Shown here one piece after another: positions 11,301 through 23,755 of a stretch of 64,000 nt of DNA; the first letter of the stretch is position 1, and every line of letters begins with the position of its first letter. The position numbers were made by a program, and so were the translations under genes. The DNA is taken from positions 1,538,501 to 1,602,500 of the forward strand of contig JACVTC010000003.1 of assembly GCA_016946835.1 (NCBI GenBank), read 5' to 3'. The DNA comes from Neocallimastix lanati (nom. inval.) (taxonomy: Eukaryota; Neocallimastigomycota; Neocallimastigomycetes; Neocallimastigales; Neocallimastigaceae). Under the pieces are notes generated by a model that did no database searches, was not told the origin of the DNA, and saw only the letters and a program-made list of their open reading frames with translations.

Positions 11301-12723
11301 ATTTTGAATAAAAATTGATAATTTATTGATAAATTTCTAATGTTAAGATTATTTAATTATACTAATTAATTAATTTTAATTGAATATTATTTTCTAAACC
11401 ATTTTTTCCAATATAGATTTAATAATAAATAACAATTTAAAAAAATTAAATTAATCTAATATATCAAAAAGGTGTTTTGGAACCATATAAAATTCAAAAA
11501 AAATTTTTTTGGAGTTTTCATAAATTATTTAACTATTTATTTGTAAAATTTTTAATAATAATTACTATCATTAATTTATCTAAACTATTTGTAATTCTTT
11601 AAGAATATTTAAAGATATTATTAATTATTGATTTTGAATTATTATAATCAATTTACAGAAAAAATAACTTTATAATTAATTTAAAGATTTATTCTACGAA
11701 ATTCTAATTTCATATTTAGGGGCCTTCTAAATAATAAATTATAATATATATATATAAAATCTTTAATGATCATTATCTCGAGAACTAGTGGACCATATAA
11801 GCTGAAATCAATATATATTGTAGATCTCGAGCAGGGCTTCCGAATAAACTTAATTTTTACAAATTGAATTTTATTAATAAATATTATTTTAAAAAACATA
11901 AAATATATAATTTATAATCTTAATTTTGAGTATTAATATTCTATTTGATTAATTAATAACTTTATTTTCATTTTTTTTTATATAAAGTATTGATTATTTA
12001 ATTTTATATATGAAACTTTGAGTTGAAAGGAAAATTTCAAATATCAAGTAATTTTAAATAAAAAAAAAATATTAATTATTAATTTGAAATTAAATATAAG
12101 TACACAAAACTTTTATAATACTTAATGAATTTAAAACTTAAATTTTTAAAATATAGATAAACTTTGTTGGAAGAAATAATAAAGATGGAGTTAAGTAAAT
12201 CCAATAGCAACATTTCCTTTTAGGAGAATTATATAAAAAATATAAAAAAAAATAAAAATAAAAAGTAAATTCAACAATTTATAAGTATTAAATTAATGTT
12301 CAATTATTTTATTAATTTGTGTTAAATAAAATATTATAAAACTTTATTTTTCATTATATGAGTTAATATAAAAATAATCAAATTCAATTATTATTAATTA
12401 TTTAATTATATAAAATAAATGAATTTCTTTTTAAATAAATTTAATCATATTGAAATAAAGAAAAATATAATTAATGAATTTTATAAATGTTATTTTTTAT
12501 ATTAATATTATAATTATGTTTATTATATTTAATTTTACTAGTTTAAGATAATTTTGGATTTTATTTTCATATTATTGATTGTTATGTTGGTTTTTTGAAT
12601 TTTGATTGTCTTAATGATCTTGGATATTTAAATTGTATAAATATCCAATATGATAATTTTTTCTTTAACCCATAAAAACTCTGATTATTTCTTATATAAA
12701 CATTCATTTGATTTTATTATTCA
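11301..12723. other. AT-rich spacer, no gene seen
   Basis: Very AT-rich spacer that probably contains the unrecognised 5' end of the old Gypsy element. A slightly GC-richer patch at about 11760-11850 (ATCTCGAGAAC, AGATCTCGAGC) shows an imperfect inverted arrangement but no coding potential. Confidence 0.5.
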
Positions 12724-15375
12724 TTAATCGTTAATTTCATCATTATCTATATCATTTATTTCATTAAATGTCTTTGCATATTTTTTAACATTAATATTAT
12801 TTTTTTCATAATAACTTAATGGAACAAAAAATCTTGATAGAAAATTAAAACATAAATTAACAATACAATAATTAAATACTATTATGTTTTTTAATAAATA
12901 ATATTGATTTAGATCAGTATTATAAATTAAACATATAACAATGAATATTATACCAAAAATAAATGATAATATATTTGAGCAAAATAATAATTTTATATCA
13001 ATTTTTAAGAAAATATCCTTCCATTCCATATATATGAAGATAAACTGAGTTAGAATTGTCAATATTTTATATAATATTAAGATAATCAATACCAATTTGC
13101 TGAATATTGTTGGAAATTCACATCTTCGGAAATTTATATCATCGTTTTTGTAATAAATTTTATTTTCATATTGTGTAAAGATTAATAAAGAGCATAAGGA
13201 AATATCTATCCACAATGCTGAACTTAAAATTAGTGCAAAATTTTTTTGGAATGTTAAAACCAAATTTGATTTTGAAGGAGCATTGGAGATCAATTTTATA
13301 CATTGTAATGTTGATGTTAATGTTAAACCAATAGATAAAGTTAATACTTTTACATGGCATTTAAAAAGTGTCATTTCACCAATATTGAAAATTAGATAAC
13401 ATATAATTAATCCAATTCCAATTAAATAGATAAACCAGTATGTTTTTGAAAAAAATATAAATTTTTTACCCCATTTATAGTTAAATATAAGAATATAAAA
13501 TATTAATATTATAGTTAAGGTAGTTATTGATGCAATGAAGGAAAAACAGCCAATTAGTGATTTAAATTCAATATAATGAACCTTTAGTATATTATCAATT
13601 TTTTCTAGTGTTCTACCTGCACTAATAGTCGTTTTGTTGTTATAAATATATTCATTAAGATAATTTCTTATGTTAGAAGAATATTTCTTATATGATTTAG
13701 ATATATTATAAGGTCTTACTACGGGCTGGGAATTTAAATATATACCACATATATCTTTAACAGCTTCCATACTGCAAAATGTTTTATTGTAATATATGGT
13801 ATCTAATCCACTTATTTTTGAATGAGTTAATAAAGAATGCATTTGATTTTCATCCGAAATAATGAAATCAATTATTTTTCCAGCTATATTTTTAATTTCT
13901 CTATTATTTAAATATTTATTAATACCAATACTACGTCCCCCAATAGAAGATGCTGTAATGCCTTTTTTATTACCTGGTAATTTACTTATGAAATATTTAT
14001 CTTCATATCCCTTCTTATACCAATTTTTAATAAATAATATTTTTTTTTCATTATTATTATTCTTTTCTTGATCCATATAATTAAATAATTCATTTGAATT
14101 TAATTTAAATACTTCATCTATTATATGTATAAATTATTTTTAATGAAAATATTATATAGTTAATAAAAATAAAAGCATAGATTAATTATTATTTTATTAT
14201 ATATACAATTATTATTAATTATTTAGAGGATAAATGTTTATTATATAATATAATATTACCTGTTGAAATTTTTCTTTTTATTTCATAAATCTTTTCTAAA
14301 GAAGCTTTGGCATTTTGGCTTCTAAAATTTGGAATGTCATCATTTATATCATCTCTAAATGAATACAAAAATTCATATAAAGAACATATAGAATCTTCAT
14401 CATCCACTTCATAAATTAAATTATATTAATGTATATGATTAATTAAAATGATTATATATATAATAGTAAAAATAATATATATATATATATATATTCTTGA
14501 ATAAAATTACTTGGCATTAACCCTGCATAACCAGTGATATTTGATTTTTCATCTTTTTTTTTTTCAGATTTTGTAATTTGCTGCACAGTTTCAATTAATT
14601 CATCCCATGTTTCGGGTACAGCTCTTCCATATTTATTTAAATATTCTTTATTTGAGTATAAAATTCCGTAATTTAAATATAACGGCTATATGAATATAAA
14701 GTATTGTTAAAATAAAATGGAAGATTTTTTTAAAAATATAATATATAAAAATTATATATTAAATTGATATTTAATTAAATAATATTTTAAAAATTTAATA
14801 TTTAATATTTAATAGTATGATATTTAATTCAATAATATATAATATATTATTACCAATGAATATACATGATTATTATAAGTACTGATTTTCTTTCCTATTT
14901 CTGTTAAATATTTATTAAGACTTTCCACTGGTACAAATAATTTTAAATTTTGTAAATAGTCCGAGTAATTGGTTAAATATGTATTTTCAAATATTATTAA
15001 ATCCAATTGATTTGAAGTTTCATTATTTAAGAGATCAGATAATCGGGAATGATATTCTTCATTACTTAATTTGTCTGAATTAAAATACTCACTTAGGACT
15101 ATATGAATATCCCAATTATTTTTTATTGATATTTCATTAAATCGTTTTATAAGTGATTCAATGTATTCAGTTTCATCATCATTATTGTTATATGCAATAT
15201 AAATTCTTTCAGCCAAAGATATTTCTATAATTAAAAATATTATTATATTAATATGTATTATAGTAACTAAATATAAATATTTAAATTTTTAAATTAAATA
15301 TAATATTTATTTATGAAATGCTATATTACTTATTATGATTAATAAAAAGATTAAATAAATATTTATTGGTTTCAT
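12724..15375 (-). CDS. Class C GPCR-like receptor with solute-binding-protein ectodomain (tandem copy 1)
   Basis: Predicted 710-residue plasma-membrane receptor. Exons on the minus strand: 15375-15330, 15224-14854, 14685-14511, 14406-14260, 14117-12724; intron phases 1, 0, 1, 1, and all joins keep frame with GT-AG ends (2,133 nt in total). Residues 1-17 form a signal peptide (MKPINIYLIFLLIII). About 20-425 resemble an extracellular solute-binding protein of the sugar-binding type (AYNNNDDE, LIIFENTYLTNY, VPETWDELIE, SIGGRSIGINKYL followed by a helix with IIDFIISDENQ). Seven hydrophobic helices follow at about 434-677 (7TM_3 type), including GEMTLFKCHVKVLTLSIGLTL for helix 3, then a short acidic tail. 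Its partner at 17259-20038 has the same exon plan. Ligand unknown; carbohydrate is plausible from the family. Confidence 0.88.
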
Positions 15376-15583
15376 TATTATTATTATGAATATTTTTTAA
15401 ATAATAAAATATAAATATAAATATTTTATGTTATATTTCATGGAGCTCGGTAAATTTATATAGTTTCTATATTTTTCCTACTTAAAATTTTTATTTTAAA
15501 ACAAAAAAAAAAATTATAATATATTACAAGGATTGCAATTTAATAATAGTTAAATATTATATATTGAAATATATAAATTTATT

Positions 15584-15614
<31 letters not shown>

Positions 15615-15630
15615 ATGATGATGATAAAAA

Positions 15631-15664
<34 letters not shown>

Positions 15665-16468
15665 GGGATTAACACTATTTGTTATATTAATTGAAGTTAT
15701 AATATATTTTAAGTAAAATTTTCATTATAATTTAATAAACAGAATTTTGAAGTAAAATATATTAAATTAAAATTTATTTAAAAAAATAAAATTTAAAATT
15801 TTTGAATTTTCGGTATATTCAATAAATATTTATGTTATATAATGAATGATTATTATTTTTTTTTTATATTTTATTCATATTTTATTTATTTTATTGTAAA
15901 TGAATTAAAGTTTTTTATTTTATTTATTTTTATTTTATTTATTTTATTAATAAATTTTTTATATATTTTTTTCAAATCTACAATATATAAAAATTAGTTC
16001 AAATATTATTTATTTAATATGTTAAATAATATTTTTAAAAACTTAAACATAAGATTAGTTAATTATTAATAAAAATTAATAATTAATTATATTGATTTTT
16101 TAGAAACTCTAAAAGTTAAGTTTTTTTGTCTTTATTCTTTATATAGCATTATCTAAACATTCTAAATTAATATATTAAACTGAAAAAATATAAAATAAAG
16201 TATTATTTTTGTATCTTTTCAATATCAAGTTTATTATATAAAAATAAAGAATAGAATATTAATTTATTTACATTAGTAAAACTAAAATAAATAAATAATA
16301 TAATGATAAATAAATTTTTAAAAACAAAAAAATAAACTATTTATATATTAAATAATTATAAATTAATTCATTAATTATAATATGAACAATGAATTTAATT
16401 TCTTTAAGTATTGGTTTGAAAATTAATATAATCATATAGTAATTAGCAAGAAAATTTGCGCAAATATT

Positions 16469-16500
<32 letters not shown>

Positions 16501-17258
16501 TATTATTATTATTATTTCCGATGTGTACCGCCTTTGATTTCAGTCCCATCCTCAGGAGTAGTGGAAATATTGAGATAGTCACATACTTCCTTTTTATAAA
16601 GGCAGAATTGTTCCTACTGGACGACTTTATTGAGTGACTCAGTATTGGTGCTCTGACATGCATATTATTGCTGAGAATTCTACAAGTACTACTTCTCCGA
16701 GTGCTTCTCTAATTCGTAATTTCCTTTTGAAGCGAAATCAGTATAACCTAACTCAAATATTTAAAGATTATTCTATTAATAATTATTCCATTGGAATAAT
16801 TATTAATAAAAAATAAATAAAAACTAAATATAACTCAAATTATATAGATGATAAAGAAAATAAGTAACATATAATTTATGTAATAATTTTTTATTTTATA
16901 CTATTTAGTACATATTTTATTAATTATATAAAATTAAATATTTAAATAACGACTATTTTTTATATCAATTATTTTATTTATTTTATTTGTTTCATAAAAA
17001 CTAACAACATATTAAATAATATTCTCATAAATTTATTTATTACATATATGTTAATAATAATATAATAAAATACAAAATATTAAATAAATAATATTATAAC
17101 TAATAAATATACGAATTTAATATTATTAATATAAAAAAATATTTTTAAAAATTTTTCCTATTTTACATTAATTAAAATTTGATATAAAGGAATAATATAC
17201 ATTTATATAATATCAATACATATAGGATATAAGATATATTGAAATTGTATTTTATTAT
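15376..17258. other. Spacer between the two receptor genes
   Basis: AT-rich, with facing T and A runs at 15589-15614 and 15634-15660 and a T run at 16471-16496. Apart from the GC-richer patch at 16515-16770 (separate entry) I see no gene. It should contain the 3' end of the right-hand receptor gene and the promoter of the left-hand one. Confidence 0.6.
16515..16770. other. GC-richer patch of unknown origin
   Basis: About 250 bp with ordinary base composition in a spacer of nearly pure A/T (CCGATGTGTACCGCC, GTCCCATCCTCAGGAG, GACTTTATTGAGTGACTC). Frames on either strand are short: a plus frame contains QYWCSDMHIIAENSTSTTSP and runs to 16816; a minus frame contains KEVCDYLNISTTPEDGTEIK. Neither resembles a family I recognise, and no splice-consistent gene model is evident. 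The composition suggests a decayed coding fragment, possibly from a mobile element. Confidence 0.4.
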
Positions 17259-20038
17259 TTAGTAATAATTTGAGTTACTAGTTAGTTGAGTAGTAGAGGC
17301 GGTTGAAAAGTCAGATGTATTATTAGTGTTCTTTCTGTAATGGTAGTTCAATATTTTAGATGATAATTGATTGGATAAATCTTTACTAGAACTATTATTA
17401 CTACATGAAGCACTGCCAAATTTATTGCTAGTTGATGAATTCATTAAATATACATTTCCATTACTTGATGTATTCTTCCTAAAGTTTTTAAGGAATATTT
17501 CATCTTCACTTTCTTTTCCCATTAATGCTCGAATTATTCTAAATCCATATAAAAATATATAATTTGTTACAGCGAAAAATAGATATATAAAGTCTGGTAC
17601 ACCATAATATACAATATAATTATTGAGGTCCATGAAATTTATAAACATTAATACACCAAATGAAATAATATCCATGTATAGAGCTACTGATAAATATCTA
17701 ATATCATCACGTGTTAATTCCATATTCCATTCGACAAAAGTGAAAAAGAGTATACATAATATGATGATTAATTTTGATATTAATATTAAATATACCATTA
17801 GTTTTCCACTTTTTGTAGTTTTGCATTTTTGATAGTTTTGTCCATCATCGACTAATTTAGGCTCAATTGTATAAGGAGTATTAAATGATAATGAGTACAA
17901 TAAGAAATCACAAAGAATGAAAACTGATAAAAATATATATTTATGATTGTCAACCCACTTAGATATAGAATTTTCATCAGGGAAATTAGCAATTAATTTA
18001 CAAAAGACTGGAATTAAACTTAGAGTGAATCCAACAGAAAATGTTAATAATTTTAGTTGACATTTCAAAAGGGTGACTTCGCCTAAACCAGTAAAGCATG
18101 TACACATTATCAAAATACATCCAAATACTGATAATATCCACATATCACCAGGAATAAATCTAAAATATGGCTTATATTTATTCATATAAATAAATTTTAA
18201 TGAAAATACCATAGTTAATGTAAGAATAATAAATGATATAATAATTATTAATCCAAATGGTGTTTCAGATCTATCTAATGATAAATAATAGAATTTTGAT
18301 ATATCATTAATCTTTTTTAATACATCATAGGCCGATTTATCTCCATATAAAAATTCATAAATATAGTTTCTGAATTTTTCAGAATAATTACTGTAATTAT
18401 TTGATTTTGAAGTTGGTCTTGCAACTAATTGAATACTTTTAAAAAATGCACAATCTACAGTAGCACAAACCTCTTCATCATCATATAAACTAGGAATGCC
18501 TGAATAAAGTTTATTTTTCATGATAATTTTTTTTTGCATGTCTTTGGATGTTATGAACTCAAATGCTGTTACAGCCGCTTGTTTTTTTGAATCATCAATA
18601 TGATTACTAATACCTAAATTATATCCACCTATTGCTGAACCTGAAATTCCTTCTCTTACACCAGGAATTGGAGATATAGTATAGTTAGTTACCATCGATA
18701 AATACCAAAATTTTAAAAAAACAAATTTTCCATCCATTAATTTTGAACCAGTATAACCATCATCATTTTGAAATTGTGACTCTTTATAAACATATATATA
18801 TATATATATATATGATAGCAATAAAAATGTTAATTTATGTAAAAGATTATTGTAAATATATACATTTATACCTGTATTAATTTCTTGTGTTAATTTTTTC
18901 ATCATTTCTAAAGCATCAATAGATTCTTGACTTGGTAATTGAGGATATGGATCATTTACTGAATTTCTATAAGAATAAATAAATTCATATAGAGAACATG
19001 TTCCAGATTCTAATGCTATATAATAACATTAAAGTTAAATATTAAATTTAATTAATTGATTAATATATTAATATAACTAATTTTATCATAATTGTATAAT
19101 TTAAATTAAAAAATAATATTAAAATAAATTTTATTATTATAATTAATACAATTAAATAATCCATTATAAGCGATTAAATCCGTATTTCCGATTTTTGCTT
19201 CTTCATTTATAATATATTTTCCTGATTCTAATAATTCTTCCCAAGTTTTAGGAGCAGGTACATTATATTTATTTGTGTAAAGTGGATTAGAATATATTAC
19301 AGCAAAATCTATATTAATTGGCTAATATATATATAATAATATTTTGTTTGTTTTCCGAAAAATATGAAATACATTTTCATGATCGTTATTATTATGTGAC
19401 ATATATATATATTGGAGAAAAATTATGTTTCATATAATGGATCAATGAATCCAAATATTCCATTTAGTATGATATAATATAAATAATAATAATAATAAAT
19501 AAAATAAATTTAAAAGATTATATATACATATACTTACAAGTCCAACCCATTTATCATTATATACACAGGATTGAGATGCAATTCCTTCTGAATATAAATT
19601 TAAATGCTCTTGCGATATCCATTCTTTTATATTTAATAAATGAGGCCCAAATTTTGTTGAATATATATTATCATAAAAATAAAGATCATATGAATCTGAC
19701 TGAATAAGCGAATCTAACATAGATTCATAATCAGTTACTAATGATGTTGAATTTTCATTAGTATATAAATCCAAACTTACAGTAATATCTAAATTATTTT
19801 GTTTGGCATATTTATTAAATGAATCTATCATAGGTTTGTAAATATCACCACCTCCATTAAAAGAGAATGATACTGCACTTATATTAATAGCATTTCCAAT
19901 ATCTATATCTATATATTATTAATTTATACAATATTACTAGTTTAATCTATTATGTAACATTTAATATTATAGTAAAAAAACTTTTTATCAATTACTTATT
20001 AGAAAAAAAAGAAGGCTTATTAATATTATATATTTCAT
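17259..20038 (-). CDS. Class C GPCR-like receptor with solute-binding-protein ectodomain (tandem copy 2)
   Basis: Predicted 750-residue receptor, paralogue of 12724-15375. Exons: 20038-19996, 19908-19538 (or start 19902), 19321-19150, 19015-18872, 18781-17259; phases 1, 0, 1, 1, in frame throughout (2,253 nt). Exon 2 is 371 nt in both paralogues. Signal peptide MKYIILISLLFFLI. The ectodomain (about 16-415) has FSFNGGGDIYKPMIDSFN, YDLYFYDNIYSTKFGPHL, YNDKWVGL, VPAPKTWEELLE and GSAIGGYNLGI, typical of the solute-binding proteins fused to gut-fungal receptors. Seven helices lie at about 420-680 (helix 3 GEVTLLKCQLKLLTFSVGFTL), followed by a Ser/Asn-rich cytoplasmic tail of about 75 residues. The last intron (18871-18782, 90 nt) is a multiple of three without stops, so unspliced RNA stays open. 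Confidence 0.9.
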
Positions 20039-20058
20039 TTTTCATAAATATTTAAAAA

Positions 20059-20089
<31 letters not shown>

Positions 20090-20424
20090 GTTATTCGATT
20101 ATTGTTTTTTTACAAAGAAATTTTTTTTTTTTTATTTTTTTTAAATGAAAATAGTTCAACCAAATGAAACCAACAATTGACAAAAAACAAACAAATATAA
20201 TAAAAAAAAAAAAAAAAAAAAAGAAGATACGTGATATTTAAAATGGTAAAATGGTAGAATGTCATAGTTAATTTTAGAATATAATTATATATATTTATAA
20301 TTATGGAGATTATCTTAATTTATTCAAAATAATTTTTATTTTATTAATAAACTTTAAATTATTTAATTTAGATTTTTTTTTTTTTAATACAAAATAAAAA
20401 TAATTTAAAATATAATAAAAATTC

Positions 20425-20455
<31 letters not shown>

Positions 20456-21230
20456 TACATGAATATAAATATAAATAATATATATAATTATAAATAAAAA
20501 CTACAAAACAAAATAAATTAATAAAAAGAAAGAAAGAAAGAAAGAAATTATATTTATTATTTTTATGGCAAGTAAAGCTATTATTTATATATAATTTTTA
20601 TTTTTTTTTCTTTATAATATATAAATTTTATATAATTATACTTTTATTTTTTTATTAAACCTGATCAATATGTATTTTTTTAATCAAAATATAAATAAAT
20701 AGTTATATAAATAATTCACAAATTACTAAATAAATAATAATACAAATAAATATATAAATAATTCACAAATTACTAAATAAATAATAATACAAATAAATAA
20801 ATAATAACAGATAAATATACAAAGTACTTTATTTACAAAGTCTTATAATTTGTTATTTATTTTTTATATAATAAAATTTATTAATAGATATTTTTAATCT
20901 GTTTTTTTAAATAGTCCTAAATTAGATATAAATTTTTTTTTAATTATATAACAGATATTAAGATTTAGATTTATTAATATTGCTTTATAAAATTAAGTTG
21001 ATTGATTAGTAATTATTATATATTTTAATTACATAAACCAATTTTATTTAAAATATTACTTAATTTTGAAAAATATATATATTTAGTTTTAATTTAAAAT
21101 GCTTATGTATTACTATTTTAATTTATTATTCAAATTTTAATATTTATTATAATTATTTTTCAGTGACTATTTTTATTTTATTACAAATTGGGAAACATTT
21201 AATATTATTGCTATTATTTTCAAGTTTATT
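20039..21230. other. AT-rich spacer upstream of receptor copy 2
   Basis: No gene seen. Holds a (TA)n run at 20065-20088, A runs at 20201-20222 and 20426-20451, an AAAG run near 20524-20546, and a direct duplication of about 50 bp (about 20683-20735 and 20735-20790, sharing TAATTCACAAATTACTAAAT). The proximal part should contain the receptor promoter. Confidence 0.6.
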
Positions 21231-21235
21231 CTAAA

Positions 21236-21460
21236 TAAATAATAAATAAATACACAATAAATAAATAATAAATACATAAAACATAATAAATAAATAAATA
21301 CACAATAAATAAATAATAAATACATAAAACATAATAAATAAATAAATACACAATAAATAAATAATAAATACATAAATACATAATAAATAAATAAATAAAT
21401 ACACAATAAATAAATAATAAATACATAAATACATAATAAATAAATAAATACACAATAAAT
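21236..21460. repeat. 48-bp minisatellite, about five copies
   Basis: Tandem repeat built from AAATA tetramers and pentamers with a CACAAT marker at 21253, 21301, 21349, 21402 and 21451 (periods 48, 48, 53, 49). Long minus frames of Ile/Tyr/Leu/Cys across it are repeat artefacts, not genes. Confidence 0.9.
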
Positions 21461-21705
21461 AGAGAGGTCCAAAACGCCAAATTTTTTCACGTGATATATC
21501 AAATTTTGAGGCTTTTTAAATTAATAGTTATATGATACTATTTTGTTGTATTATTAATTTGTAATTTTTTTCTTAAAATTTATTAAGTGAATAATTAAAT
21601 AAATTATAATGGTTAGATAAAAATAAATATTTTTTTACAAAAAAAAAAAATAAAATAAAATATTCAAACAATTAAAAATTTAATATTCAAACAATTAAAA
21701 GGTTT

Positions 21706-23400
21706 ATTTTAAAAAAAAAAAATATTAATAAAATACTTTAACAATTATATAGATTTATTTATTTAAAAAAAATATTAATAAAATACTTTAACAATTATAT
21801 AGATTTATTTATTTAAAAAAAATATTAATAAAATACTTTAACAATTATATAGATTTATTTATTTAAAAAATATTAATAAAATATTTAAACAACTATTAAT
21901 AAAATACTTTAGCAATTATATAGATTTATTTATTTAAAAAAAATATTAATAAAATACTTTAACAATTATATAGATTTATTTATTTAAAAAATATTAATAA
22001 AATATTTAAACAACTATTAATAAATACTTTAACAATTATATAGATTTATTTATTTAAAAAAAATATTAATAAAATACTTTAACAATTATATAGATTTATT
22101 TATTTAAAAAAAATATTAATAAAATACTTTAACAATTATATAGATTTATTTATTTAAAAAATATTAATAAAATACTTTAACAATTATATAGATTTATTTA
22201 TTTAAAAAATATTAATAAAATATTTTAAACAATTATATAGATTTATTTATTTAAAAAAAATATTAATAAAATACTTTAGCAATTATATAGATTTATTTAT
22301 TTAAAAAATATTAATAAAATATTTAAACAACTATTAATAAAATACTTTAACAATTATATAGATTTATTTAATTAAAAAAAAATATTAATAAAATACTTTA
22401 ACAATTATATAGATTTATTTAATTAAAAAAAAATATTAATAAAATACTTTAACAATTATATAGATTTATTTATTTAAAAAAAATATTAATAAAATACTTT
22501 AACAATTATATAGATTTATTTATTTAAAAAAAAATATTAATAAAATACTTTAACAATTATATAGATTTATTTATTTAAAAAATATTAATAAAATATTTAA
22601 ACAATTATATAGATTTATTTATTTAAAAAAAATATTAATAAAATACTTTAGCAATTATATAGATTTATTTATTTAAAAAATATTAATAAAATATTTAAAC
22701 AACTATTAATAAAATACTTTAACAATTATATAGATTTATTTATTTAAAAAAAAATATTAATAAAATACTTTAACAATTATATAGATTTATTTATTTAAAA
22801 AAAAAATATTAATAAAATACTTTAACAATTATATATATTTATTTATTTAAAAAAAAAATATTAATAAAATACTTTAACAATTATATATATTTATTTATTT
22901 AAAAAAAAATATTAATAAAATACTTTAACAATTATATAGATTTATTTATTTAAAAAAAAATATTAATAAAATACTTTAACAATTATATAGATTTATTTAT
23001 TTAAAAAAAATATTAATAAAATACTTTAGCAATTATATAGATTTATTTATTTAAAAAATATTAATAAAATATTTAAACAACTATTAATAAAATACTTTAA
23101 CAATTATATAGATTTATTTATTTAAAAAAAAATATTAATAAAATACTTTAACAATTATATAGATTTATTTATTTAAAAAAAAAATATTAATAAAATACTT
23201 TAACAATTATATATATTTATTTATTTAAAAAAAAAATATTAATAAAATACTTTAACAATTATATATATTTATTTATTTAAAAAAAAATATTAATAAAATA
23301 CTTTAACAATTATATAGATTTATTTATTTAAAAAAAAATATTAATAAAATACTTTAACAATTATATAGATTTATTTATTTAAAAAAAAATTAATAAAATA
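21706..23400. repeat. About 50-bp minisatellite array with a higher-order repeat
   Basis: About 1.7 kb of head-to-tail units of roughly 50 bp, each with ACTTTAACAATTATATAG and a run of A. Rarer variants carry TTTAGCAATT or an extra TTTAAACAACTATT segment. The order of variants repeats: TTTAGCAATT variants at 22651 and 23029 start two stretches matching unit for unit, a 378-bp higher-order period. The array decays after 23400 into dispersed related fragments up to about 23580. Confidence 0.93.
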
Positions 23401-23755
23401 TTTAAACAATTATTAATAAAATTAATTATAAACATTAATAATAAAATATAAAAATATAAAAATATATTATTGATATTAATAATAAAGTATAAAAATATAG
23501 GATTATTTATTTTAAAAAAACTATAAATAAAATATTTAAACAATTATTAATAAAATTAATTATAATAATAAAATTATAGAATATTTATTTAAACTACATA
23601 AATTTTATCAAGTATATAAACATTTTAACTTTTTAATAATTATAAATTTTTTAATTAATAAATTTAATTATAAGTTTTTGTATGAAAGAATTTTAATGAT
23701 TTTTTCTTTTGGAAATTCCTCTGTCATTTCATAATTATTTATTATTAAATAATAT

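Noticed and set aside
11681-11899. 72-residue minus-strand frame (MFFKIIFINKIQF…)
   Set aside because: AT-rich chance frame, no domain, no splice partners.
21173-21502. Overlapping minus-strand frames rich in Ile/Tyr/Leu/Cys
   Set aside because: All generated by the 48-bp AAATA-rich minisatellite; three different frames stay open at once.
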